From Artocarpus heterophyllus (lineage: Eukaryota; Streptophyta; Magnoliopsida; Rosales; Moraceae): 64,000 bases of DNA. Below are positions 12,160-22,274 of the stretch, piece after piece (positions within the stretch are counted from its first letter, which is position 1; each line of letters opens with the position of its first letter). Below the pieces are notes generated by a model, which saw only the letters and a list, made by a program, of their open reading frames with translations, was not told the DNA's origin and made no database searches. The stretch spans positions 21,847,460-21,911,459 of the forward strand of contig CM046341.1 of the NCBI GenBank assembly GCA_025403435.1, in the 5' to 3' direction. The position numbers were made by a program, and so were the translations under genes.

Positions 12160-15100
12160 CTAAGTGAGTAAATACTGCAAATTTCGCATCCCCATAGCTT
12201 CCACATGCCTTTCGAAGACTCTCCCAGAAAGTGTCTTCGTAAATGGATCAGCTAAATTGTCCTCTGACGCGATCTTGCACACCGTGACATGCCCGCTCTC
12301 AACGAAGTCCTTTATCACATGATACTTCCGATCAATATGCTTACTCTTCTTGTGAAATCTTGGTTCCTTAGCATTAGCTACCGCCGCACTGTTATCACAG
12401 TACAGTGATACCGCTTTATCCATACCAGGAACTACCTCAAGATCCCCAAGGAACTTGCGGAGCCACACTGCTTCTTTCGAAGCATCACTAGCCGCCACAT
12501 ACTCGGCCTCCATCGTTGAATCCGAAGTGCAATCTTGTTTCGCACTTCTCCAACTGATGGCACCGCCACCCAGAGTAAACACAAACCCTGAAGTCGATTT
12601 CCTAGAATCCAGGCAGGATTGAAAATCCGAATCAGTGTATCCTAGAGGAGTTAAATCCTCACCCGAATACACAAGCATATACCCTCGAGTCCTTCTCAGG
12701 TACTTGAAAATATGCTTTACCGCAACCCAATGGTTTGGTCCTGGATCCGCCTGAAATCGACTCACAATCCCGACCGCATAGCTAATATCCGGTCGAGTGC
12801 AAAGCATGGCATACATGAGACTACCCACTGCCGAAGCATAAGGTACCTTCTTCATGTATTCTCTTTCTTCATTAGACTTTGGAGAGTCTTTCTTAGAAAG
12901 AGTAATTCCAGACCTAGATGGTTGCCCACCTTTCTTGGAATCCTGCATTGCAAACCTCCTGAGAATTTTATCTATGTAGCTGGCCTGTGACAAAGCTATC
13001 ATTTTGTTCTTCCTATCCCGCAAGATCTGGATACCGAGAACAAAATTAGCCTCACCCAAGTCCTTCATGTCAAACTGCTTGGTCAACCATAATTTGACCG
13101 ATGACAACGCCCCAACGTCATTGCCAATTAGCAGAATGTCATCTACATAGAGTAGTAGAAAAACCACCTTCCCATTCTTAATGTGTTTGTAAACACATGG
13201 TTCATCCACATTTTGTGAGAACCCATAAGTCTTGATCACTTGATCAAATCTTATGTTCCAAGAACGAGAAGCCTGCTTAAGTCCATAAATAGACTTTAGC
13301 AATTTACAAACCTTACCCTCTTGACCCGCGACCTTGAACCCGTCTGGTTGTTCCATATAAATGGACTCATCAAGATAGCCATTTAGAAAAGCCGTCTTGA
13401 CATCCATCTGCCAAATCTCGTAGTCGAGAGCGGCAGCTATGGACAAGAGAATCCGGATGGACTTAAGCATGGCTACAGGCGAAAAGGTTTCCTCATAATC
13501 GATTCCTTCCTTTTGCGTATAACCCTTAGCTACCAGTCTAGCCTTAAAGGTTTCGACCTTTCCATCCACTCCTCTTTTCCTCTTGTAGATCCACTTACAC
13601 CCTATGGGTTTTACCCCTTCGGGAAGATCCACAAGCTCCCAGACCCGATTAGTCTCCATAGACTTCATCTCAATGTTCATGGCCTCTGTCCAGACTCTTG
13701 AATCAACATCCTCCATAGCTTCTGCGTAAGTATAAGGATCCCTGTCATGTTCATCCGGTTCAGCCAAAAAGACCTCCCCATTGAACATATACCTCTCAGG
13801 TTGACGCCCGATCCTCCCACTACGCCGAAGCCCCTGTGGTTGTTGTTCAGGTTTGTTCGGTTTTTCTACACCGATCGGAATGGTTTCGTTCGGAACCTCC
13901 GGAGTAAACGGATTACCCCTCAACTCCTCAAGCACCACTTTGCTTTGAGGTTTAAAGTCGTTCATGTAACTCTCCTCAAGGAAAGTTGCATTAGTTGAAA
14001 CCACGACTTTATTTTCCTTTGGGTTATAAAAATAACCCCCTTTAGTCCCTTTTGGATATCCTACAAACACGCAAACTTCTGAACGTGCTTCCAACTTATT
14101 CGGATCCTTAAACAGGACATGAGCTGGACATCCCCATATGCGAATATGGTTTAAGGATGTCTTCCGTCTTGTCCACAACTCGTGAGGAGTTTTAGGGACC
14201 GATTTTGAAGGCACATTGTTCAAAAGATAACATGCGGTTTGTAGTGCATATCCCCAAAAGGATAAAGGCAATGATGAATAACTCATCATGGACCGAATCA
14301 TGTCCAACAAAGTCCTATTCCTTCTCTCCGCTACGCCATTCTGCTGCGGAGTGCCCGGCGCAGTCAAATGGGATAAAATCCCATTCTCTAACAAGTGTCC
14401 CAAGAACTCATCAGAAAGGTATTCCCCACCTCGATCAGATCGAAGTGCCTTTATGGGTCTACCCAATTGCTTTTCCACTTCAGCCCGAAACTCCCTGAAC
14501 TTATCATAAGTTTCGCTTTTGTGGTGCATTAGGTACACATACCCATATCTTGAGTAATCGTCAATAAAAGTGACGAAGTACTCATACCCTCCTCGTGCCC
14601 GGATGTTCATCGGTCCGCAAACATCACTATGCACAAGTTCTAGAACCCCTTCGGCCCTATTGCCCTTAGACCCGTATGGTCTTTTGGTCATTTTACCCTC
14701 CAAACAAGACTCACATTGAGGTATAGATTCCACCTTTAAGTGACTTAAAGGTCCATCCCTTACCAACCTTTGAATCCTATTCAGGTTAATATGGCCAAGG
14801 CGCAAATGCCAAAGATAAGTCTTATTAGAGTGAGAAGTTTTAAGTCTTTTTGAGTCATTATCATTTATCTCAGCATTAAGCAATAAGTCCATCTTAGGTT
14901 TGATAAAATATAGATTATTTTGCATCCATCCAGAACAGATAAAAGATTTGTTTTTACGAATCACCACTTTTTCATTAAAAGATACCACGTAGGAGTCTTT
15001 AAATAAAGAAGATACAGAAATTAAATTCCTTTTAAATTTAGGAACATAAAAACAATCTCGCAAAATTAAACTCCTATAATTATCAAAACAAAGATGGACA

Positions 15101-16113
15101 TCTCCCACTGCTTCCGCTGAGACCAAGGATCCATCGCCCATCCGAAGCGTTAAGTCTTCACGAAGTAGACTTCTCGTTTCTTTGAATCCCTGCAGAGAAA
15201 CACAAACATGATTAGTTGCACCGGAATCTATGACCCAAATGTCACTGGATTCCTCAACCAAACAAGTTTCTAAATATAGAAGATCACACCTACCTCCCTT
15301 GGAAAGGAAGTCCTTGCAATGCTTCTTTATATGCCCGACCTTACCACAAAAGAAGCACTTAAGCTTCTTTGGGTTCTTCTTCTTCTTCTTCTTGCTCTTG
15401 GTAGCAATAGGAATAGAAGACTTCCCACTCTTGGCCCGTTGTTTCTTTCCATTCCCAGAGTTAGGATTGGAACCAGAAGCAGCTACCATATTGGCCTCTC
15501 CACCAGCAGGAGACTCCCTGATCAGCAGTTCAAACTCTTGTAACTGTTTCATCAGTTCTGTCAAGGTCATATCCCGTCTATTGCTTAGATTAAAAGTAGC
15601 TCTAAACGGAATAAATTCCTTAGACAGAGTCTCAAAGACCATAGTCATCTGAGTTTCAGCATCGATGTCGGCTCCATTGGTTTGAGCCTCAGCGAGGTAA
15701 CCCATGACCAACATCATGTGCTCCTTTACAGATGTCCCCGGTCTCTGTCTACAGTTTAAGAGTTTCCGAAGCGCCCCTTGCCGCTTTGTTATGGCCTGGC
15801 CTCCAAACATATCCTCAAGATTATCCAAGATCTGCTTCGCAGTCTCATAATCCTGATGTTGAGCCTGCAGCACGTTATTCATGCTAGCCATAACATAGCA
15901 GCGGGCCTGATCATTAGCATCTTTCCAGCGGTCGTACGCTTGGAATTGCTCATTACTTGAGTCTCCCGTAGGCTCGGGAGGACAAGGAGTTGTCAGTACA
16001 TATTTCAGTTTCTCAAAGGATAGGACGATGTCCAGGTTCCGTTTCCAATCGTTATAATTCTCACCGGTTAATTGGTTTTTGTCAAGTATCGATGATAAAG
16101 CGTTTTTAGACAT
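12160..16113 (-). CDS. Intact Copia Gag-Pol polyprotein
   Basis: It encodes all proteins for copying the element through RNA: capsid, protease, integrase, reverse transcriptase and RNase H. I start at the Met at 16113 ([10 protein letters not shown]), giving 1,317 aa; the frame stays open 24 codons further upstream, but that part looks like leader, and the old family copy starts at the same Met. In order: Gag with LTGENYNDW near residue 16; zinc knuckle C253-x2-C256-x4-H261-x4-C266; protease DSGA at 296-299; integrase HHCC zinc site (H436, H441, C467, C470) and DDE triad D497, D560, E596; reverse transcriptase from about 805 with D904 and YVDD at 989-992; RNase H from about 1157 (YTDSD, then MEAEY, then YCDNSAA). 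The integrase-before-RT order defines Copia. No stop or frameshift is present. A lysine-rich stretch (239-250) lies before the knuckle. Stop at 12160-12162. Confidence 0.95.
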   Translation of the reverse strand: MSKNALSSILDKNQLTGENYNDWKRNLDIVLSFEKLKYVLTTPCPPEPTGDSSNEQFQAYDRWKDANDQARCYVMASMNNVLQAQHQDYETAKQILDNLEDMFGGQAITKRQGALRKLLNCRQRPGTSVKEHMMLVMGYLAEAQTNGADIDAETQMTMVFETLSKEFIPFRATFNLSNRRDMTLTELMKQLQEFELLIRESPAGGEANMVAASGSNPNSGNGKKQRAKSGKSSIPIATKSKKKKKKNPKKLKCFFCGKVGHIKKHCKDFLSKGGRCDLLYLETCLVEESSDIWVIDSGATNHVCVSLQGFKETRSLLREDLTLRMGDGSLVSAEAVGDVHLCFDNYRSLILRDCFYVPKFKRNLISVSSLFKDSYVVSFNEKVVIRKNKSFICSGWMQNNLYFIKPKMDLLLNAEINDNDSKRLKTSHSNKTYLWHLRLGHINLNRIQRLVRDGPLSHLKVESIPQCESCLEGKMTKRPYGSKGNRAEGVLELVHSDVCGPMNIRARGGYEYFVTFIDDYSRYGYVYLMHHKSETYDKFREFRAEVEKQLGRPIKALRSDRGGEYLSDEFLGHLLENGILSHLTAPGTPQQNGVAERRNRTLLDMIRSMMSYSSLPLSFWGYALQTACYLLNNVPSKSVPKTPHELWTRRKTSLNHIRIWGCPAHVLFKDPNKLEARSEVCVFVGYPKGTKGGYFYNPKENKVVVSTNATFLEESYMNDFKPQSKVVLEELRGNPFTPEVPNETIPIGVEKPNKPEQQPQGLRRSGRIGRQPERYMFNGEVFLAEPDEHDRDPYTYAEAMEDVDSRVWTEAMNIEMKSMETNRVWELVDLPEGVKPIGCKWIYKRKRGVDGKVETFKARLVAKGYTQKEGIDYEETFSPVAMLKSIRILLSIAAALDYEIWQMDVKTAFLNGYLDESIYMEQPDGFKVAGQEGKVCKLLKSIYGLKQASRSWNIRFDQVIKTYGFSQNVDEPCVYKHIKNGKVVFLLLYVDDILLIGNDVGALSSVKLWLTKQFDMKDLGEANFVLGIQILRDRKNKMIALSQASYIDKILRRFAMQDSKKGGQPSRSGITLSKKDSPKSNEEREYMKKVPYASAVGSLMYAMLCTRPDISYAVGIVSRFQADPGPNHWVAVKHIFKYLRRTRGYMLVYSGEDLTPLGYTDSDFQSCLDSRKSTSGFVFTLGGGAISWRSAKQDCTSDSTMEAEYVAASDASKEAVWLRKFLGDLEVVPGMDKAVSLYCDNSAAVANAKEPRFHKKSKHIDRKYHVIKDFVESGHVTVCKIASEDNLADPFTKTLSGRVFERHVEAMGMRNLQYLLT

Positions 16114-16278
16114 TTTCAATCTACAATAAAGAATCATATACCAAACATAAGCAAACATATTTAATAATTTAGTAAGATAACACAATCATGTAAAATCATA
16201 CAAATGTGTTTATGTGTCAAAACCTTGAAAATATCACAACCTTACAACGATAATTCCCAACTCAGAATTCAACAAGCT

Positions 16279-16577
16279 CCTAGGGGAGTCATGCCAAACT
16301 CAATCAGGAACACGGATCCCCTCCTGATTAATATATGCCATCCAGGACCCGTATGATCCAGCATATACTAATAATCGTTTCTTTGGCCATTAATTTTATT
16401 AACAGAGCTCCTAGGGGAGGTTAATAATAAAATTAACGTGAGTGTATAACCACCGTTTCAATATTTTATCCATGATTTATAATCACCACCTAGGGGTGTG
16501 CAACCATAAATCATACTAAAATACCTTATCCTTTTAGAGATCCAATCTGGTACATAATAGAAATCCCTTCCTAGGGG
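16279..16577 (-). repeat. Leader CCTAGGGG repeats associated with inverted repeats
   Basis: CCTAGGGG occurs at 16279, 16410, 16489 and 16570 (plus strand). At least two copies sit near the centre of an inverted repeat: TAATTTTATTAAC facing GTTAATAATAAAATTA around the second copy, and ATGATTTAT facing ATAAATCAT around the third. As leader RNA these would form stem-loops with the CCCCUAGG palindrome at or near the tip. Related CCCCTAG motifs persist in the old family copy at about 32515, 32585 and 32806. A packaging or dimerisation role is inference. Confidence 0.55.
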
Positions 16578-17082
16578 TTGGGACCACCATGTTCTTCCTA
16601 TGGACCAACGATGGAGGCCTTAGGTTCTCTCTTCGAAAACCTTCTCCCACTCAATCTTTTGAAGTCAAGGTTTTATTTTAAAATTATGCATGAACAATTT
16701 TAATATGAGCGGCACTCCCTATTCTATATGACATGTTATCAATATACATGGTAAATCATATTATAATGCAGACAAGCAAAGCAATCAAGCAAAGCTACAA
16801 GCATAATAATAATAACCGTAATATTATGGTTCCACCCTAGAGAATAGAAAAAATAAGATTACAAGAGAATAATCGAGACATTTATCGATTCTTCATCCTT
16901 GAATCCTTAAGCTGTATCCTTCTTCATGTAATATCCATCTTCAAGTCCTCAATCCCGTATGAATCGAACACTTCATATTTCCGGTCGTATCCAAATTTAA
17001 TGTTTCTCAGAATCGTCCCAAAAATAAAATTAAAACTGCACTGAAAAAATCGCACCTTTTCTGGACGCCTGGCAGCTCTCGG

Positions 17083-17263
17083 TCGGCAGGCCGATCTGGG
17101 TGATCGGTCTGCCGATCATGGTGGTTCGGCCTGCCGAACATGAAGGTTCGGCCTGCCGGCAGAGCACCAAAATTTCTGCCCCACTGTCGGCCTGCCGGAC
17201 CGTACGTCCGGCCTGCCGATCTGTGACCTTCGGCCTGCCGAACTGTGAGGTCCGGCATGCCGA
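17083..17263 (-). repeat. Leader array: two blocks of four 12-bp dyads
   Basis: Eight copies of YCGGCNNGCCGR start at 17083, 17104, 17126, 17148, then 17187, 17208, 17230 and 17252. Steps are 21, 22, 22, (39), 21, 22, 22. One copy, at 17104, has TCGGTCTGCCGA. Spacers of 9-10 bp vary while the dyads are kept. The array lies in the untranslated leader between primer binding site and gag and is GC-rich in an AT-rich element. Longer open frames crossing it are by-products of the GC-rich repeat and have no recognisable protein content. Confidence 0.85.
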
Positions 17264-17764
17264 CCGAGCAGAAAACACTCAATCCAGAAAATACAATTTT
17301 AATGCAATTCATCAATTTTATTTTCAACAATTCAAAAACATAAAATTAGAGACTCAGGAAATACCTGGAGGCGCCATCATCTATCTTCAAGATCCGACTT
17401 CTCGTTCTGTCTTCTCCGAATAATTATTTAATTACAAAAATTCTTATAAATTAAAAATTAAATAATAATTCCTAGACAGAGATGATAGTCCGCCATCTAA
17501 TTACATGAAAAACCTAGATACACATTCTAACCTCTAAGGAACCATAACCGGTATTAATTAATTAATAAATAATTAAACAACAATTTAATCAACCATAATT
17601 AATTAATAAACATTCACCACATAATCCATGACAACATATATATTATATAGAAACCTAGAGTGCCATCTCTCTATAAAATTTAATTCAAGCATAGGAGAGA
17701 TTAAGATCACAAAATTTATGCATATAACATGATCACAAACTTGCAAATTTATGTAAAAACCTCG

Positions 17765-17776
17765 GCTCTGATACCA
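17765..17776 (-). other. Primer binding site, initiator-tRNA-Met type
   Basis: On the minus strand this reads TGGTATCAGAGC, the standard Copia primer binding site complementary to the 3' end of plant initiator tRNA-Met. It sits two bases inside the 5' LTR edge. Confidence 0.9.
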
Positions 17777-18170
17777 ATTGTTGGAAACAAAGTGCGCAGC
17801 GGAATTTTTAAAAATTTTCATCAGAGTATTTTCCAAAATACAAGTATGACATGTTATATGTATAAATTAAACAGATCTTACTAACCTCAGTGTGCCGAAG
17901 AACCTCCGCGACCTGTGTAGAGAAGTAACGTTCCAGAAGAGCTTCAACCAACTGGTCTTCTTTGCTATTCTCTATCCACAACCGGAGTGAGTGTGGGCTC
18001 ACACGTACAGCTCTTCCACCGGTGACTCTCCTTCCAACCAATAGAGAGAACCCAAAGCTAGTGTTTGTGATTTGTGAACAAAAGCTCTCAGGGAGTTTTT
18101 AGATGCTCACTAGAAGAGTATCACTCTTAATCTCTCAAATTGATCTGAGTAAATCATTAGACTCACTCCC

Positions 18171-18178
18171 TTTTTATA
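18171..18178 (-). promoter_or_regulatory. TATA box of the Copia 5' LTR
   Basis: Minus-strand TATAAAAA within GGTATAAAAAGGGAG. It is the best TATA match in the LTR and sits just before the expected U3/R border. Inferred from sequence only; the identical sequence in the 3' LTR is at 10506-10513. Confidence 0.6.
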
Positions 18179-18297
18179 CCTATTGGTCCTTGGGGTCAGT
18201 CCATATCAGATTAGGTCTCAAAAATCGAAACAGAATCAAGTTCGGATCAATATCTGATAAGATACGCGTGAAAAACGCGTAATCTTAGCTGTCGCGG

Positions 18298-18373
18298 TCG
18301 GCATGCCGAACTGTGAGATAGGCAGGCCGAACTGGCCAGTTCGGCAGGCCGAACTTTCTGATCGACAGGCCGA
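18298..18373 (-). repeat. U3 block of four 12-bp dyads at 21/22/21-bp spacing
   Basis: Sites start at 18298, 18319, 18341 and 18362, with consensus TCGGCAGGCCGA: 5-bp arms TCGGC/GCCGA around two bases. The last copy has one transition (TCGACAGGCCGA). The 9-10-bp spacers differ in sequence (ACTGTGAGA, ACTGGCCAGT, ACTTTCTGA). The block lies about 120-200 bp upstream of the TATA box in element orientation, the place of a proximal enhancer. The same block is at 10633-10708 in the other LTR. Confidence 0.85.
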
Positions 18374-19810
18374 ACTGCCGAGAAAAAATCTCCGCGAATC
18401 TTTTATTTTCCACCCGAGATTCTAAAGGATAAAGTCTCAGTTTTGATTCAAATAGCCCAATAGAAAAGATATCTGATCAAAACAAACTTTATCAAGATAA
18501 TCTCTAAGAAAATAAATCAATTCACAATAATTCTACAAGTTTATCTTGTTCTAATTGTCCAAAATTAAAACAACCGATAAACAGACAAGAATTATCCGAA
18601 CGCCATAATTCAACAAGTTCATCTTGAACTAATTTCTTACATAATTAATTCAACCGATAAATAGACAAGAATTATCCGATTCTTATAAATTTTAAACCAA
18701 TCTGATAAATCCGACATAAGTCACCAATTATTGGAAAAGCACGCCGTGTCGTTACAGGATTTTGTGAGCTAGCAAAGGGGACCAAAATGGACCTATAAAG
18801 TTCAAGCTCATGATAATTATGAAACCCAATATCCCAGATATACATTTCACAATTATCAACTCCAACGCTACTCCACTAAAAGCTTGGAGCTGCACTCTCG
18901 AACTTTACAGAATTACGAAGCTCGTGTAGCTAAGTCTCCATGACATATCATAGTGTTCGTATCCCCATATGATCATCCATAATCGGCTTAAGGACAAGTT
19001 CTGTCTTACCTTCCCGATTATTTTTATCTTACGTTCCATTGTCTCACCATTAGAAAACTTACCATCTAAAGATAGTATACCATTCGGTTACACCTATGTA
19101 TCCAAATGGTTGAGCGCTCCAGTTTTCCAATTACAGGACAACGCATATAAGAGGATATCATTACTCCTAAAGAGGAGCTATGGATTCCATATCTATGAAT
19201 AACAAGTCTACGCTATCAAGAGTCATGCCTCCAACGTACCGGCATGCATGCCACTATAGAGATGTGGGAGTCACCCATTGGTACATCAAAAGACACAAGT
19301 CGAGACAACGGGCCCATTATTCATCTCAGGATTAAGATACAATACAAACGACTGTCTAAAGTGAATCGATTTGCCAAGACAGAATTATTAATCCAAATCA
19401 ATTCACTTTATGTCCCGATCCAACACATCGTCACCTATGACAACGCGCCAATGTTTCTAATCACGGAGTCCAACTCCGATGGCCAAGACAAACCATCTCC
19501 CAAAAGGGATATAGACAACATAACAATCTTTACATGAATAAAGCGCCCAACTTTATTCCCTCGATTGCGGATCATATATTTTAGACCATCACCTTAAGAG
19601 TCGTGTCTACCGCATAATCATCCCATCATATGCCCAACTCTTAAGGTTTAGACTGACAGTCTCAGACTACTGTTTGCTTATCATACATTCAACGAATATG
19701 AACGTAAAGAGGACAATATTTGGTATATATAAATGAATAAATTCTTTATTGATAAAAATGTCTCCAAAAACGTATTACATTTTTACTCCTTAGAGCATAC
19801 ATGTCTAACA

Positions 19811-22274
19811 AAGCACTCTAAGGATATCATCACATCAAGTCTTAAATCATGGCCAAATCAAGTCCTTTAATCTTATATTTAAAGATTCTCCGTAAACAGA
19901 TGAATTTTGTATTGCCTAGGGATGACTAACTTAGCTGTCAAGAAATTTTGTTTTCTGACATGTCTTTTCTTACTGTTCAAATACAGTTAAACACTAACTA
20001 TGTAAATTTATATCGATATACATATTAATCGCATACTGATATTAGGTTTTTTTATATTAAGATTATTTCTAGACATAATAAAAATTTAAACTTGACTTTT
20101 TCTACATCTAGACTCGGTAATGACATAGTTTTGGCAGTGTCAATTCCCAAGCTTGGGTAACATTTATCTACCAAAATTGCTACTCATTTAACTCTAATTT
20201 TTAATTAATTGGCAATTAAGGATTTGTTGAGTGTTAGCATGTTTTTGGCATATTGCAAATATCATATTGTTCTTGGAAATTCTTATAATTAATTTTCTCA
20301 AGTTATTTACGGATTGCGATTTTTTCGGCCTTAGATCACAATAAGAATTTATCAACGAAATTATTTGATCACAAAAGCTAAGAATTTAACTTTAAAACTT
20401 ACTATAGAATTTTGGAATATTTATATTTATTCCATAAATCTCGTAGTCCTAAGGAAAATCCTTAACTTAAATATGTAAATTACATTATTTTATTATAGGA
20501 TTTTCTTAGCCATTACGAATACAGACTAAGTTCTTAGTACTTCCAATGTTAGTTCCTTGATTTCGCTAATAATATACTCTTTAAATTAAATAAGAGCTTA
20601 CTAATTTTGTATTAGTAATGTGAGATACTAAATGGTCTACCTGTACACCTTTAATGTAATACTCAAACTCGAAATTCTAATCTACTAAATTAAGGTTTCT
20701 TGCTAATGAACTCCATTCTTTTTTAACTTTCAAGATAAAATGTCTCCCAATCTTAAATTGTTTCCTAACTATATCCTTGTAATATTTAACGGTATTGTAT
20801 ACTATCGAATTCACTCTAATTATAGAATCATGAAAATTGAAGCTGAATTTTCATGTTTAGTGTTTAGGTTTTTCGAGAAAACCTTGAATTAAATTCTTAA
20901 ATTCTATAAAATATAATTAATTTAATACTTAGCTATTGGACCAAAACTTTGCTCGGACTATTAAAATGTATTGACTTATCTAAGGTCAATCCTTTTCTTA
21001 TGTTTTTATGCTCTCTTGTGAACATTTCTCGTAATTCTTAACAAAACAGGAACTTATAAGCTCTAAACTTATATTTTCTTAGGAACTTAATGACGTAATT
21101 ATGAAAAAATTCTTAATTATTTATGCTTATTAATTTCAAGATTTTTCTAGTCATTACATAAATGACCTGAAGGGTGGCGCCACATGCTTAAGGAAAAGGA
21201 GGGAAAATTTTCCTTCATTAAATTAAGTCCTTTCATCACTTTAATGAATAGTAAATTGTCAGGTTTCTTTAAGAAACAAGATCCACATTTTAAGGAGGTT
21301 TTTTTTTTGGATATCTTTGTCTCCAAGTTTCTTCTAAAGCAGATAAACTTTCATCTGGCTGAGGGAAACTAACTAGCTGCCAGAAGATTTTTGGTTCAAT
21401 TAGTTTGGTTGATGTAGCCTAAAATTACTCTATATAAACCGATACCGATGTAAATTTCTAAATGCAGAATAAAATCAATTGTTTTTTTATCAAAAATATT
21501 AGACTGTATAAACATAAACTAGACCATTTCAACATTCTACTTCGGTATTGGCATATTCTTTGACAATGCCAATTTCCAAATTTGGATAGCATTTTTACTG
21601 AAAATGTTACTTGCATGACTCTGATTCTTAACTAGTAGGCAATTAAGGATTTACTATGTGTCCGAGTATTTCTAGGAACACTACTAACATTGTACTATAC
21701 TTGTAAATTCTTATAATTTAAATCCTCAAATTATTTACGGATTGATATTTCTTCCGCCTTAAATCGTAATAAAAATTATCAACCAAATTATTTTATCACA
21801 AAAGTTAATGAATTTAACTTTAATAGTTTCTATAGAATTTTGGAATATTTATATTAATTCCACAAATCTTTTAGTCATAATTTCATACATGATATTTTCC
21901 AAAAAAAATCATTGACTTAAATATATAAATCACATTATTTAATTTTAGAATTTTCTCAACATTATACGAGTTCACTCTAATCATAGAATTGTAGAATTTC
22001 ATGAATCTTTGAGTAAAATAATTTGTTCGGGTCTTTTAAGAAAACCCTTAACTTGTCTACTTGGATTATCAGTATAAACAATCAAATGCTTAATTATCAT
22101 ACTAAAATCTGTGATCATAAGCTATAAACTTATGCTTCTTATGAGCCAATGGTATAGTTATAGAAAAATTCTTGAGTAATTATACTTATTAATTACTTAT
22201 ATTTTTTCAGAGATTACATTTATAGTTAATGAATTACTTATATTGAAAAATGTTACATTTTATTAGTACAGATC
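19811..22274. repeat. Diverged direct repeats in AT-rich DNA
   Basis: About 20,090-21,155 and 21,530-22,217 are two related, collinear stretches. Shared landmarks include CGGTA(A/T)TG(A/G)CAT, GGCAATTAAGGATTT, TTATTTACGGATTG, TATAGAATTTTGGAATATT, TTCACTCTAATxATAGAAT and a final TTCTAGTCATTACAT / TTTCAGAGATTACAT. The second copy lacks some of the first's middle. They may be LTRs or duplicated flanks of the transposase relic that follows. No coding sequence is visible; the short open frame at 21184-21372 has no recognisable content. Confidence 0.45.

Larger units (their letters stand above)
10114..19810 (-). mobile_element. Complete young Ty1/Copia retrotransposon (Angela-like)
   Basis: A 9,697-bp element bounded by two 2,032-bp LTRs (10114-12145 and 17779-19810), each starting TGTTGGAAAC and ending CATGTCTAACA on the plus strand. 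Five-bp duplications AAGCA flank it (10109-10113 and 19811-19815). On its own (minus) strand the order is 5' LTR, tRNA-Met-type primer binding site, about 1.65-kb leader, a single intact Gag-Pol, polypurine tract and 3' LTR. The LTRs differ at five positions that I counted by eye (10278/17943, 10401/18066, 10700/18365, 10997/18662, 11338/19003), all transitions, about 0.25%. It therefore inserted recently and may still be competent. Long LTRs and Gag-Pol sequence suggest the Angela/Tork side of Copia; that lineage name is inference. Confidence 0.95.
17779..19810 (-). repeat. 5' LTR of the young Copia element
   Basis: This is the upstream LTR in element orientation (transcription towards lower coordinates). 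It contains the TATA box at 18171-18178 and, about 120 bp upstream of it, four 12-bp dyads at 18298-18373. U3 is therefore about 1.6 kb and R plus U5 about 0.35-0.4 kb. Its lower-coordinate edge is followed by the primer binding site. It matches the other LTR at all but five positions with no net indel. Confidence 0.93.

Noticed and set aside
17007..17423. Overlapping open frames of 82-107 codons on both strands across the GC-rich leader
   Set aside because: They are by-products of the palindromic dyad repeats, which read open on both strands; no conserved protein pattern.
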